DNA from: Streptococcus sp.
Lineage (GTDB): Bacteria > Bacillota > Bacilli > Lactobacillales > Aerococcaceae
NCBI GenBank assembly: GCA_015264885.1
Contig: JABZYY010000010.1
Location: 1-24,764 of the forward strand
Direction: 5' to 3'
DNA length: 24,764 bases
Position 1 is the first letter of the stretch; each line of letters starts with the position of its first letter. Under the pieces are notes generated by a model. It saw nothing but the letters and a program-made list of their open reading frames with translations, was not told the origin of the DNA and did no database searches. The position numbers and the translations under genes were made by a program. Positions 7,816-14,665 of the stretch are shown piece by piece.

Positions 7816-8247
7816 TTAACGTCCAATAATAAAGGTTAATTCAGCTTCTGCGACTTTCTTACCATCGACATAAGCAACGCCTTTACCGATTCCTGCATAT
7901 TCTTTTAATTTCACGATATCCACTTGAAGTGTTAACACATCTCCTGGAGTTACTTTTTGACGGAATTTAACATTGTTTAATCCACCTAAGTAAGCTGTTT
8001 TTCCTTTGAAAGAATCTAATTTCAATAATGGAATTGAACCCGCTTGTGCTAATGCTTCAACGATTAACACACCAGGCATTACAGGTTCACCAGGGAAATG
8101 TCCTTGGAAGAAGCTTTCGTTAAATGTCACGTTTTTACGTGCCACAACGTGCTCACCTGGTACTAATTCATCTACACGGTCAATAAATAAAATTGGGTAA
8201 CGGTTAGGGATTAACTCAGCTACGTCAGTTACAGTCATAATGTTCAT
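7816..8247 (-). CDS. fabZ: 3-hydroxyacyl-ACP dehydratase FabZ
   Basis: Hot-dog-fold dehydratase that turns 3-hydroxyacyl-ACP into trans-2-enoyl-ACP in each elongation cycle. It has 143 residues. The catalytic histidine and glutamate are seen as His50 in GHFPGEPVMPG and Glu64 in LIVEALAQ. The N-terminal LIPNRYPILFIDR motif is also typical. The ATG at 8245-8247 has AGGAGG at 8-nt spacing; a second ATG three codons on is too far from it. Some enterococcal homologues (FabN) also isomerise the C10 enoyl chain to start unsaturated acids; position beside accB favours a plain FabZ, and sequence alone does not separate the two safely. Confidence 0.95.
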   Translation of the reverse strand: MNIMTVTDVAELIPNRYPILFIDRVDELVPGEHVVARKNVTFNESFFQGHFPGEPVMPGVLIVEALAQAGSIPLLKLDSFKGKTAYLGGLNNVKFRQKVTPGDVLTLQVDIVKLKEYAGIGKGVAYVDGKKVAEAELTFIIGR

Positions 8248-8271
8248 CTTAATTTCCTCCTAAAGTTGGGT

Positions 8272-8739
8272 TTAGCGAATCGCAAATAGTTTTTGTCCGA
8301 AATCAACCATTTGGCCGTTTTCTACAAGGACTTCCACAACTTCACCATTGAAGTCGCTCTTAATTTCGTTCATGATTTTCATTGCTTCGATAATACATAC
8401 AGTGTCGCTTGAAGTGATTTGTTTACCCACTTGTACAAATGGATCTGCATCTGGTGAAGATTGTAAGTAAACCACCCCAACGATTGGGCTTGTAATGTAT
8501 TTTGCATCTGTTGCTACTTGTGGAGCTTCTTGAGCTTCTGCATTAGGAGCGGCACTCACTGGTGCAGCTTCTACTGGGCTTGCCACGTTTGCGACTGGTG
8601 CAACGGCATTAGAAACGACTTGAGGATATTCCTCACGTTTACTAAATTGCACTTCGAACTCTTCGTTTGATAAATGAAACTCAGTCATGTTTGAATCATT
8701 GAACAAAGTCATTAGTTCTTTAATTTCTTCTACATTCAT
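8272..8739 (-). CDS. accB: Biotin carboxyl carrier protein of acetyl-CoA carboxylase
   Basis: Carries the biotin that shuttles CO2 between AccC and the AccA/AccD carboxyltransferase. The protein has 155 residues in three parts: a short N-terminal segment (1-40), an Ala/Pro/Val-rich flexible linker (about 43-78), and the biotinyl domain (80-155). The biotin-accepting lysine is Lys121 in EAMKIMNEI, and the preceding thumb-type stretch (about 92-104) is present. The ATG at 8737-8739 lies 3 nt beyond the fabF stop, with GAAGGA inside the end of fabF. Confidence 0.96.
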   Translation of the reverse strand: MNVEEIKELMTLFNDSNMTEFHLSNEEFEVQFSKREEYPQVVSNAVAPVANVASPVEAAPVSAAPNAEAQEAPQVATDAKYITSPIVGVVYLQSSPDADPFVQVGKQITSSDTVCIIEAMKIMNEIKSDFNGEVVEVLVENGQMVDFGQKLFAIR

Positions 8740-8742
8740 GTA

Positions 8743-9978
8743 TTAATCCTTCCATTTCTTCACGCAGATTACGGCATTATGTCCACCGAAACCTAACGAA
8801 TTACTAATTGCTACGTCTACTTTTGTAGAAACTCCAACGTTTGGAGTTACGTTTAAGTCGCACGCTTCGTCTTGCTCTGTTAAATTAATCGTTGGTGGTA
8901 CGAAGTCTTCTTCAACTGCTTTAACGCAGGCGATTGCTTCGATAGCACCAGCAGCTCCTAATAAGTGTCCTGTCATTGATTTTGTACTTGAAACATGAAC
9001 CTTATCGGCAGCTTCTTTTAACGCATAACGAATTGAAGTTGTTTCAGCTGAATCGTTTGCTGGAGTACCCGTACCGTGAGCATTCACGTAATCTACTTCA
9101 CTTGGAGCCACTCCTGCTTCTTCGATAGCTTGTAAGATAGCTTTACCAGCACCGCTTCCATCAGGATTTGGAGCTGTCATATGGTAAGCATCTCCTGTAG
9201 CACCATATCCAACGACTTCTGCATAAATTTTAGCGCCACGTTTTTGTGCGTGTTCTAGGCTTTCAAGAACAAGAACCCCTGCTCCTTCACCCATTACGAA
9301 TCCGCCACGTTTTTTATCAAATGGTAATGAAGCTGCATCTGGATTATCACTGCTTGAAAGGGCCGTTAAAGCTGCGAATCCTGCAATTCCGATTTCACAG
9401 ATAGAACCTTCAGCACCACCGGCTAAAATCACATCTGAGTATCCATGCTTAATGTTACGGAACGCTTCTCCGATGGCATGTGTTCCTGTTGCACAGGCTG
9501 TTACTAATGATGTACATACACCACGAGCTCCGATTTTCATTGAAATATTTCCTGCAACCATGTTTCCGATTGCCATTGGAACGAATAATGGTGCAACACG
9601 TGTTGGGCCTTTATCATGCATTTTGATGATTTGACTTTCCATCACTGTTAACCCACCGATACCAGAACCAACCATGACACCAAAGCGGTCGTAGTCTGTG
9701 TTTTCTGGAGTAATGCCGCTATCTTCAACGGCTTGGATTGCTGCAGCTAATCCGTATTGACAGAATAAATCCATACGTTTTGCTTCTTTACGATCCATAT
9801 ATTTTGTAGCATCGAAGTCTTTTACTTCAGCCGCCACATGAACATCTAAGTCTTTTTTATCAAATTTTGTAATTGGAGCAATTCCGTTCTTACCTTCTTT
9901 GAGGCCTTCCCAGAAGCTAGTTACATCATTTCCTAAAGGAGTGATTGCTCCCATTCCTGTAATTACTACTCGATTCAT
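8743..9978 (-). CDS. fabF: Beta-ketoacyl-ACP synthase II
   Basis: Elongating condensing enzyme that joins malonyl-ACP to the growing acyl-ACP. It has 411 residues. The catalytic triad is complete: Cys162 in the TACATGTH segment, His301 in NAHGTGTPAND and His338 in KSMTGHLLGAAG, with Lys333 also conserved. The C-terminal GFGGHNA motif is present. The ATG at 9976-9978 has a strong AGGAGG. No second condensing enzyme (FabB) is in the window. In species lacking FabB this enzyme also serves the unsaturated branch. Confidence 0.97.
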   Translation of the reverse strand: MNRVVITGMGAITPLGNDVTSFWEGLKEGKNGIAPITKFDKKDLDVHVAAEVKDFDATKYMDRKEAKRMDLFCQYGLAAAIQAVEDSGITPENTDYDRFGVMVGSGIGGLTVMESQIIKMHDKGPTRVAPLFVPMAIGNMVAGNISMKIGARGVCTSLVTACATGTHAIGEAFRNIKHGYSDVILAGGAEGSICEIGIAGFAALTALSSSDNPDAASLPFDKKRGGFVMGEGAGVLVLESLEHAQKRGAKIYAEVVGYGATGDAYHMTAPNPDGSGAGKAILQAIEEAGVAPSEVDYVNAHGTGTPANDSAETTSIRYALKEAADKVHVSSTKSMTGHLLGAAGAIEAIACVKAVEEDFVPPTINLTEQDEACDLNVTPNVGVSTKVDVAISNSLGFGGHNAVICVKKWKD

Positions 9979-9998
9979 TGTTTTCCTCCTTTAAGAGA

Positions 9999-10730
9999 TT
10001 ACATGTATAATCCGCCGTTAACGTTTAACACTTGTCCTGTAACGTATTTTGTTTCCGCTAAGAACACACAGGCTTCAGCAATATCTTCTACTGTACCGAA
10101 ACGACGGACTGGAATTTGTTTTTCCCATTCGTTACGAATCTTTTCAGGTAATGCTTGTGTCATATCTGTATCGATGTATCCAGGAGCAATAGCATTCACT
10201 GTAATCCCACGAGAGCCGATTTCTTTAGCAACCGATTTTGTTAAACCAATGATTCCGGCTTTACTTGCAGCGTAGTTTGCTTGACCTGCATTTCCTGTAA
10301 CTCCAACAATACTTGTAATGTTAATAATGCTTCCTGATTTTTGTTTTACGAAAACTGGAGTCGCAAAACGAATCATATTGAAGTATCCTTTTAAGTTAAT
10401 ATTCATTACATCGTCAAAATCAGATTCACTCATACGCATTAATAAACCATCACGCGTAATTCCAGCGTTATTGACTAACACATCGATGCGTCCAAAACGC
10501 TCTTTTACTTCGTTAATAAAGTTTTCAGCTACGTCGAATTTCGAAACGTCTCCAACAAATGTCATTACTTCACCAGGATAAGCATCAAATTGTGCCAGTG
10601 TTTCTGCATCAATTTCACGAGTACCGTTTAAGACAACGTTAGCGCCAAGTTTAGCAAATTCTAACGCGATTCCAAGTCCGATACCACGACGACTACCTGT
10701 TACAACAACTGTTTTATCTTTAAATTTCAT
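9999..10730 (-). CDS. fabG: 3-oxoacyl-ACP reductase FabG
   Basis: NADPH-dependent short-chain dehydrogenase for the first reduction in each elongation cycle. It has 243 residues. Seen: the cofactor loop TGSRRGIG at 11-18, NNAG at 87-90, Asn110, and the catalytic Ser140, Tyr153 and Lys157 in the usual S-Y-x3-K arrangement. The C-terminal GYIDTDMT and VTGQVLNVNGG segments are typical of FabG rather than other SDRs. The start ATG (10728-10730) lies 4 nt past the fabD stop, with AAAGGA at the end of fabD. Confidence 0.97.
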   Translation of the reverse strand: MKFKDKTVVVTGSRRGIGLGIALEFAKLGANVVLNGTREIDAETLAQFDAYPGEVMTFVGDVSKFDVAENFINEVKERFGRIDVLVNNAGITRDGLLMRMSESDFDDVMNINLKGYFNMIRFATPVFVKQKSGSIINITSIVGVTGNAGQANYAASKAGIIGLTKSVAKEIGSRGITVNAIAPGYIDTDMTQALPEKIRNEWEKQIPVRRFGTVEDIAEACVFLAETKYVTGQVLNVNGGLYM

Positions 10731-10734
10731 TTCG

Positions 10735-11688
10735 TTATCCTTTCAGTTCCTTTACTTTTTCAATGGTTTCTGTCACTGCTTTAAGGCTATCTGTGTGGAA
10801 TAATTGAACAGAAGCACCTTTTGCTTTGGCAATTTGTTTCACCATTTGCGTCAATGTTTTTCCAGGCCCTACTTCAATAAAGACATCTACGCCCTCTTGA
10901 AGCATCCACTCTACATTTTGTTTCCATTTCACGGCATTTGTAATTTGATCACAGAGAACGTCTTTTGAAGGAATCCCTTCATGCGGTGTGCCAAGCGTAT
11001 TGCTTAATACAGGGCATTTGCTTTCGTGTAACTCTGCAACCTCCATCACAGGAGCAAAACGAACTTTCGCCTCTTCCATTAATGGTGTATGGAAAGGTCC
11101 AGATACCACAAGTGGTACGGCTCTTTTAGCGCCGGCTTCTAAACATTTTTCACTCGCTACATCTACTGCTTCCGCTTGCCCACCAATCACTAATTGTCCT
11201 GGTGTATTGTAGTTTGAAGGAACGACAAGGGCTTCTGGAGTAGAAACTTCACGGCAAACGTCTTCGATTACATTATCTTCAAGACCTAGAACGGCCACCA
11301 TTTTCCCTTCGCCTTCTACTACTGCTTCTTGCATATATTGACCACGTTTTGCGACTAAGTTTAGTGCTTCCTTGAAATCAAGGACTCCTGCTTCCACTAA
11401 AGCTGAGTATTCACCAAGAGATAATCCCGCAGTCACATCCGGTGTGATTCCTTCTTGTTTTAAGACGCTTGCGATTGCATGTGAAACCGTCAATAACAAC
11501 GGTTGCGTATATTCTGTTTGATTGATTCGTGCGGCAGGTTCTTCTGAAAGAATGTCAGTCACACGATAGGACAGAACGCTACTTGCTTCTTCAAAGACAG
11601 CTTTTGCCACTTCGAAGTTGTCAGCTATTTCTAAGCCCATTTGTGCTTTTTGACTCCCCTGACCTGGAAATAAAAATGCGATTTTCAT
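10735..11688 (-). CDS. fabD: Malonyl-CoA:ACP transacylase
   Basis: Transfers malonyl from CoA to AcpP, supplying the extender for FabH and FabF. It has 317 residues. The nucleophile is Ser90 in GLSLGEYSAL and the catalytic His is His200 in GPFHTPLM. The N-terminal FPGQGSQ is at 7-13. The ATG at 11686-11688 has a strong AGGAGG. A terminator-like hairpin lies just upstream, between fabK and this gene, and may set the level of everything from fabD to accA. Confidence 0.96.
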   Translation of the reverse strand: MKIAFLFPGQGSQKAQMGLEIADNFEVAKAVFEEASSVLSYRVTDILSEEPAARINQTEYTQPLLLTVSHAIASVLKQEGITPDVTAGLSLGEYSALVEAGVLDFKEALNLVAKRGQYMQEAVVEGEGKMVAVLGLEDNVIEDVCREVSTPEALVVPSNYNTPGQLVIGGQAEAVDVASEKCLEAGAKRAVPLVVSGPFHTPLMEEAKVRFAPVMEVAELHESKCPVLSNTLGTPHEGIPSKDVLCDQITNAVKWKQNVEWMLQEGVDVFIEVGPGKTLTQMVKQIAKAKGASVQLFHTDSLKAVTETIEKVKELKG

Positions 11689-11710
11689 GAGTTTCCTCCT
11701 ATTGCGCTGT

Positions 11711-11754
11711 AAAAAAAATGGTGGAAGTATGCTAAATAAGCATATTTCACCATT
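11711..11754 (-). terminator. Terminator-like hairpin between fabK and fabD (possible attenuator)
   Basis: On the minus strand AATGGTGAAATATGCT and AGCATACTTCCACCATT pair as a 16-bp stem with one mismatch and one bulge around a TATTT loop, followed directly by a T run of eight (A-run at 11711-11718). It has the form of an intrinsic terminator. It lies 16 nt after the fabK stop. Only about 22 nt separate its T-run from the fabD start, too little for a separate promoter, so read-through must supply fabD and the genes beyond. Confidence 0.75.
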
Positions 11755-11769
11755 CCCTTTTTCATTTAA

Positions 11770-12723
11770 TTAAAAACGTGCAAGTTGTTTTTGGATGACT
11801 TCATGAGATTCTGCCATCAATTCTTGGATAATTTCAGAACAGCTTTGTTCTTTTGAAATTAAACCAGCAATTTGACCAGCCATCATTGATCCCATTTGAG
11901 TATCCCCTTCAACTACGATTCTACGTAATGCTCCACGTCCAATATCTTCTAAGCGTTCAAAGTCTGGATTTTCTTTACTAGTTTCCTCTTTCTCAGCTTG
12001 TAAGTAGATTTTTGTTAATTTATTACGTAACACACGTACAGGGTGTCCTGTAATTTGTCCTGTAATAACTGTATCGATATCTTTAGCTTTTAATACAGAA
12101 GCTTTGAAGTTATCGTGCGCAGTACATTCAGTTGAAACAAGGAAACGCGTTCCAAGTTGAACTGCATCAGCACCAAGCATTAAAGCCGCTGCCATTCCGC
12201 GCCCGTCACCAATTCCTCCAGCACCGATTACTGGAATGTTTACCGCATCAACTACTTGTGGTAAAAGAGCCATGGTAGTAGACTTACCGATATGTCCGCC
12301 CGCTTCCATTCCTTCTACAACAACAGCGTCCGCGCCTTCTTTTTCCATTCTTTTCGCTAGAGCAACTGAAGCTACTACTGGAATTACAGTAATTCCTGCT
12401 TCTTTAAATTTCGCCATGTATTTGCCAGGGTTACCAGCACCGGTACAAACCACTTTCACGCCAGCCTGACAAACGACATCCACAACTTCATCAACAAATG
12501 GACTTAATAGCATAATATTTACACCATATGGTTTGTCTGTTAAACGCTCCATCTCCTCGATGAATCCTTTAACGACATCGCCAGGAGCGTGTCCACATGC
12601 AACGATTCCTAAACCGCCGGCATTGGACACTGCACTTGCAAGCGCAGGATTTGCAACCCATGCCATCCCTCCTTGGATAATCGGATATTCAATTCCAATC
12701 ATGTCGCAGATTCTTGATTTCAT
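11770..12723 (-). CDS. fabK: Enoyl-ACP reductase II, FMN-dependent
   Basis: Flavoprotein that carries out the last reduction of each elongation cycle with NAD(P)H; it replaces FabI and is insensitive to triclosan in studied species. It has 317 residues in a TIM-barrel of the nitronate monooxygenase superfamily. Supporting FabK over a nitronate monooxygenase are the position between acpP and fabD, the QGGMAWVANPALASAVSNAG-like start, and His144 in EAGGHIG, which corresponds in number to the catalytic His144 of the pneumococcal enzyme. FMN-phosphate-binding glycine stretches GAGGIGDGRG and GADAVQLGTRF follow. The ATG (12721-12723) is 21 nt past acpP with AAGGGATGG upstream. Confidence 0.95.
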   Translation of the reverse strand: MKSRICDMIGIEYPIIQGGMAWVANPALASAVSNAGGLGIVACGHAPGDVVKGFIEEMERLTDKPYGVNIMLLSPFVDEVVDVVCQAGVKVVCTGAGNPGKYMAKFKEAGITVIPVVASVALAKRMEKEGADAVVVEGMEAGGHIGKSTTMALLPQVVDAVNIPVIGAGGIGDGRGMAAALMLGADAVQLGTRFLVSTECTAHDNFKASVLKAKDIDTVITGQITGHPVRVLRNKLTKIYLQAEKEETSKENPDFERLEDIGRGALRRIVVEGDTQMGSMMAGQIAGLISKEQSCSEIIQELMAESHEVIQKQLARF

Positions 12724-12744
12724 GTGTTACCATCCCTTTTAAAA

Positions 12745-12975
12745 TTATTTGTCAGCTAATTGAGCATCAACGTAGTTTACTAAGTCTTGAACTGTTTCTA
12801 GACCTTCTTCAGTATCGATTTTCACATCGAATTCATCTTCGATATCGTTGATGATTTGGAATAAATCTAAGCTGTCTGCGTCTAATTCATCTTTAAGACG
12901 AGTTGTTAATTGTACTTCTTCTTCCTCTTTACCTAATTGATCTACGATAATTGCTTGAATTTTTTCAAATGTCAT
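12745..12975 (-). CDS. acpP: Acyl carrier protein
   Basis: Small acidic four-helix protein that carries growing acyl chains on a 4'-phosphopantetheine arm. I choose the ATG at 12973-12975 (76 residues, family length) because GGAGGA lies 7 nt before it; an in-frame TTG five codons upstream overlaps that Shine-Dalgarno. The pantetheine-accepting serine is Ser35 in DADSLDLF. The sequence is strongly acidic, as expected. It sits between fabH and fabK, the normal place in Lactobacillales. Confidence 0.95.
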   Translation of the reverse strand: MTFEKIQAIIVDQLGKEEEEVQLTTRLKDELDADSLDLFQIINDIEDEFDVKIDTEEGLETVQDLVNYVDAQLADK

Positions 12976-13001
12976 TGTTTTTTCCTCCAATAGTTTAAAA
13001 A

Positions 13002-13952
13002 TTATAGTGTGATTGTGATACTTCCCCAGGCTAGGCCACCGCCAAAACCTGATAAAAGTAATTTTGTATTTTCTCCAATTTTCAATGTCCCGTTTTCTAC
13101 CAGTTCATTGAGTAAAATCGGAATACTTCCAGCCGAAGTGTTTCCAACATGATCGATATTCATTGGGAATTTTTCGATTGGTTGTTTTAATTTCTTAGCC
13201 ACTTGTTCGACTAAACGACGATTTGCTTGATGTAACAAATACAAATCAATATCGTCGGCAGTATATCCAGCCTTTTGTAAAGTATCTTGGATATTGACTG
13301 GAACAGTTTTGCTGACTAATTCATAAACGCCTCGACCATCCATTGTCATGGTTGAAAGTGTTTGATTTGTCATTCTTTTTCCAGCGACTAACGCCTCAGA
13401 TTTCTGTCCATCATTTTGTAATGTTTCCGCCAATAAAAATGGCTCTTCATCTTTTTGTAAAAGAACAGCTCCAGCACCATCTCCAAAGAGAATAGCCGTT
13501 GAGCGGTCTTCCCAATCGAGTGAACTGAGCATTGTCTCTGCTCCGATGACGATTCCGTATTTTCTTTGTCCGTGTTCCAACATTTTTAATCCTGTGGATA
13601 AGGCAAAGACAAATCCGCTACAAGCCGCACTGACATCGAACGCAAATGCATTCGTTGCCCCGATTGCTCCTTGTACAAGAGACGCGCAAGAAGGACTTGC
13701 TGCATCAGGTGTCATCGTTGCTACAATGATAAATTCAATGGATTCAGGAGAGATATTGCTCTTTTCAACTAAGCGTTTTGCTGCAATTGTCGCCAAATCA
13801 CTTGTTGTCTGTTCTTTTGCCCAATATCGGGTTTTGATTCCTGTTCTCTTAACGATCCATTCATCAGAAGTATCTACTCGTTTTGCCCAGTCATCGTTTG
13901 TAATGACGGACGTTGGGAGATAGGAACTTGTCGCTATCACTTGAACCCCCAC
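13002..13952 (-). CDS. fabH: Beta-ketoacyl-ACP synthase III
   Basis: Starts chains by condensing acetyl-CoA (or branched acyl-CoA) with malonyl-ACP. It has 316 residues. The triad is complete: Cys111 in SAACSGF, His241 in LLHQANRR and Asn271 in HVGNTSAGS. The start is a GTG at 13950-13952, 5 nt beyond the fabT stop, with GAAGGGAAG inside the fabT end. No ATG in frame lies nearby, and residues from SSYLP match the family N-terminus. Primer preference (straight or branched) cannot be read from the sequence by eye. Confidence 0.94.
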   Translation of the reverse strand: MGVQVIATSSYLPTSVITNDDWAKRVDTSDEWIVKRTGIKTRYWAKEQTTSDLATIAAKRLVEKSNISPESIEFIIVATMTPDAASPSCASLVQGAIGATNAFAFDVSAACSGFVFALSTGLKMLEHGQRKYGIVIGAETMLSSLDWEDRSTAILFGDGAGAVLLQKDEEPFLLAETLQNDGQKSEALVAGKRMTNQTLSTMTMDGRGVYELVSKTVPVNIQDTLQKAGYTADDIDLYLLHQANRRLVEQVAKKLKQPIEKFPMNIDHVGNTSAGSIPILLNELVENGTLKIGENTKLLLSGFGGGLAWGSITITL

Positions 13953-13957
13953 AATGT

Positions 13958-14419
13958 CTACTTCCCTTCTTGATTTGCTAGTACAGCCTCGTGTAAGAAA
14001 TCATATAAATTATGAAGTCCTTTAACAAGAACTGCTATTTCTTCAGCATTCATTCCCTCGATTGTTTTTAAAACTAACTTCTCGTGGAATTTACGATGAA
14101 GACGATAAAGTAAGCGACCTTTCTTGGTCAGACCTAAAATTACAATTCTTCGATCGGTTTCACTCTTCAAACGAACAACATAGCCTTTCTTCACTAAAGC
14201 ATTAACCGCAACGGTTAGCGTCCCAACTGTTACATTTAATTTATTAGCGACTTCTGTTGTCGTATGTTCGTTATACATTCCAATCGCTTCAATGGCATGC
14301 ATCTCTTTAATGGATAAATCATTAAATTGGCTTTGCGCCAGCGAAGATTCTTCAATGTCGAGCATTTGATTAAAGACGTCCACCAAATACCCGTTTATGG
14401 TCTCTAGAGTTGGTTCCAT
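13958..14419 (-). CDS. fabT: MarR-family fatty-acid biosynthesis repressor FabT
   Basis: Winged-helix repressor of the fab operon; in streptococci and enterococci long acyl-ACP is its co-repressor. I choose the ATG at 14417-14419 (153 residues), because AAAGGAGA precedes it and the longer TTG-started frame would run over an operator box. The MarR fold is visible: helix DLSIKEMHAIEAIG about 34-47, TTTEVANKLNV about 53-63, recognition helix VTVGTLTVAVNALVKKGYV about 63-81, and wing with DRRIVILGLTKKG about 89-101. The first gene of the operon, it is directly preceded by four palindromes of the FabT-box type, which implies autoregulation. In streptococci fabM precedes it; here it does not. Confidence 0.95.
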   Translation of the reverse strand: MEPTLETINGYLVDVFNQMLDIEESSLAQSQFNDLSIKEMHAIEAIGMYNEHTTTEVANKLNVTVGTLTVAVNALVKKGYVVRLKSETDRRIVILGLTKKGRLLYRLHRKFHEKLVLKTIEGMNAEEIAVLVKGLHNLYDFLHEAVLANQEGK

Positions 14420-14437
14420 AAAAGATTTCTCCTTTTG

Positions 14438-14450
14438 TTTGAATATCAAA
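14438..14450. promoter_or_regulatory. FabT-like operator box 1
   Basis: TTTGAATATCAAA, with TTTGA and TCAAA arms. It lies in the fabT leader, next to the Shine-Dalgarno and about 18 bp before the start codon. Confidence 0.7.
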
Positions 14451-14453
14451 TCA

Positions 14454-14466
14454 TTTGATAATCAAA
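14454..14466. promoter_or_regulatory. FabT-like operator box 2 (consensus match)
   Basis: Read on the minus strand this is TTTGATTATCAAA, the core described for FabT sites in streptococci. It begins at the last base of the -10 hexamer and should cover the transcription start. Confidence 0.85.
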
Positions 14467-14495
14467 GTATATACGAGAGATAGTTTGAATGTCAA
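14466..14495 (-). promoter_or_regulatory. Promoter of the fab-acc operon
   Basis: The minus strand has a consensus TTGACA at 14490-14495 and TATACT at 14466-14471 with an 18-bp spacer (or TATATA at 14468-14473 with 16). Box 3 overlaps the -35 and box 2 abuts the -10, so repressor binding would block RNA polymerase directly. Confidence 0.85.
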
Positions 14496-14496
14496 A
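14484..14496. promoter_or_regulatory. FabT-like operator box 3
   Basis: TTTGAATGTCAAA; with its flanks GTTTGA and TCAAAC the arms are 6 bp each. It covers the whole -35 hexamer. Confidence 0.75.
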
Positions 14497-14514
14497 CCTT
14501 TTTTAAAGATTTAT

Positions 14515-14527
14515 TTTGAATTTCAAA
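14515..14527. promoter_or_regulatory. FabT-like operator box 4
   Basis: TTTGAATTTCAAA, upstream of the -35. Box centres are at 14444, 14460, 14490 and 14521, so steps are 16, 30 and 31 bp; boxes 2, 3 and 4 lie about three helical turns apart. The further upstream part to 14630 holds only AT-rich sequence and a weak 6-bp dyad at 14554-14573. Confidence 0.65.
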
Positions 14528-14630
14528 CTATTTTCAAAATTTAAAAAGCTTACATTCCTTTTAAATTAGGAATTATTGTTTGTAATTTTCATAAAAAGAA
14601 CAATTTTGAAAGAACTCTAGGCAAACAAAT

Positions 14631-14662
14631 AAAGGCTAGATAGATTACTCTATCTAGCCTTT
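14631..14662 (-). terminator. Terminator after the amidohydrolase gene
   Basis: AAAGGCTAGATAGA (14631-14644) and TCTATCTAGCCTTT (14649-14662) form a perfect 14-bp stem with a 4-nt loop. On the minus strand it is followed by a T-rich ATTTGTTTG; on the plus strand by TTATTTATTTTTTA, so it could work both ways. It isolates the fab operon from the genes upstream. Confidence 0.9.
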
Positions 14663-14665
14663 TAT

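Noticed and set aside
7812..7826. TTG start giving AccC five more residues
   Set aside because: It would overlap fabZ and lengthen the protein beyond the family N-terminus; the ATG at 7809-7811 gives residue numbering equal to E. coli AccC at the active site.
14420..14449. TTG start giving FabT ten more residues
   Set aside because: The extension would cover the Shine-Dalgarno of the ATG at 14417-14419 and part of operator box 1.
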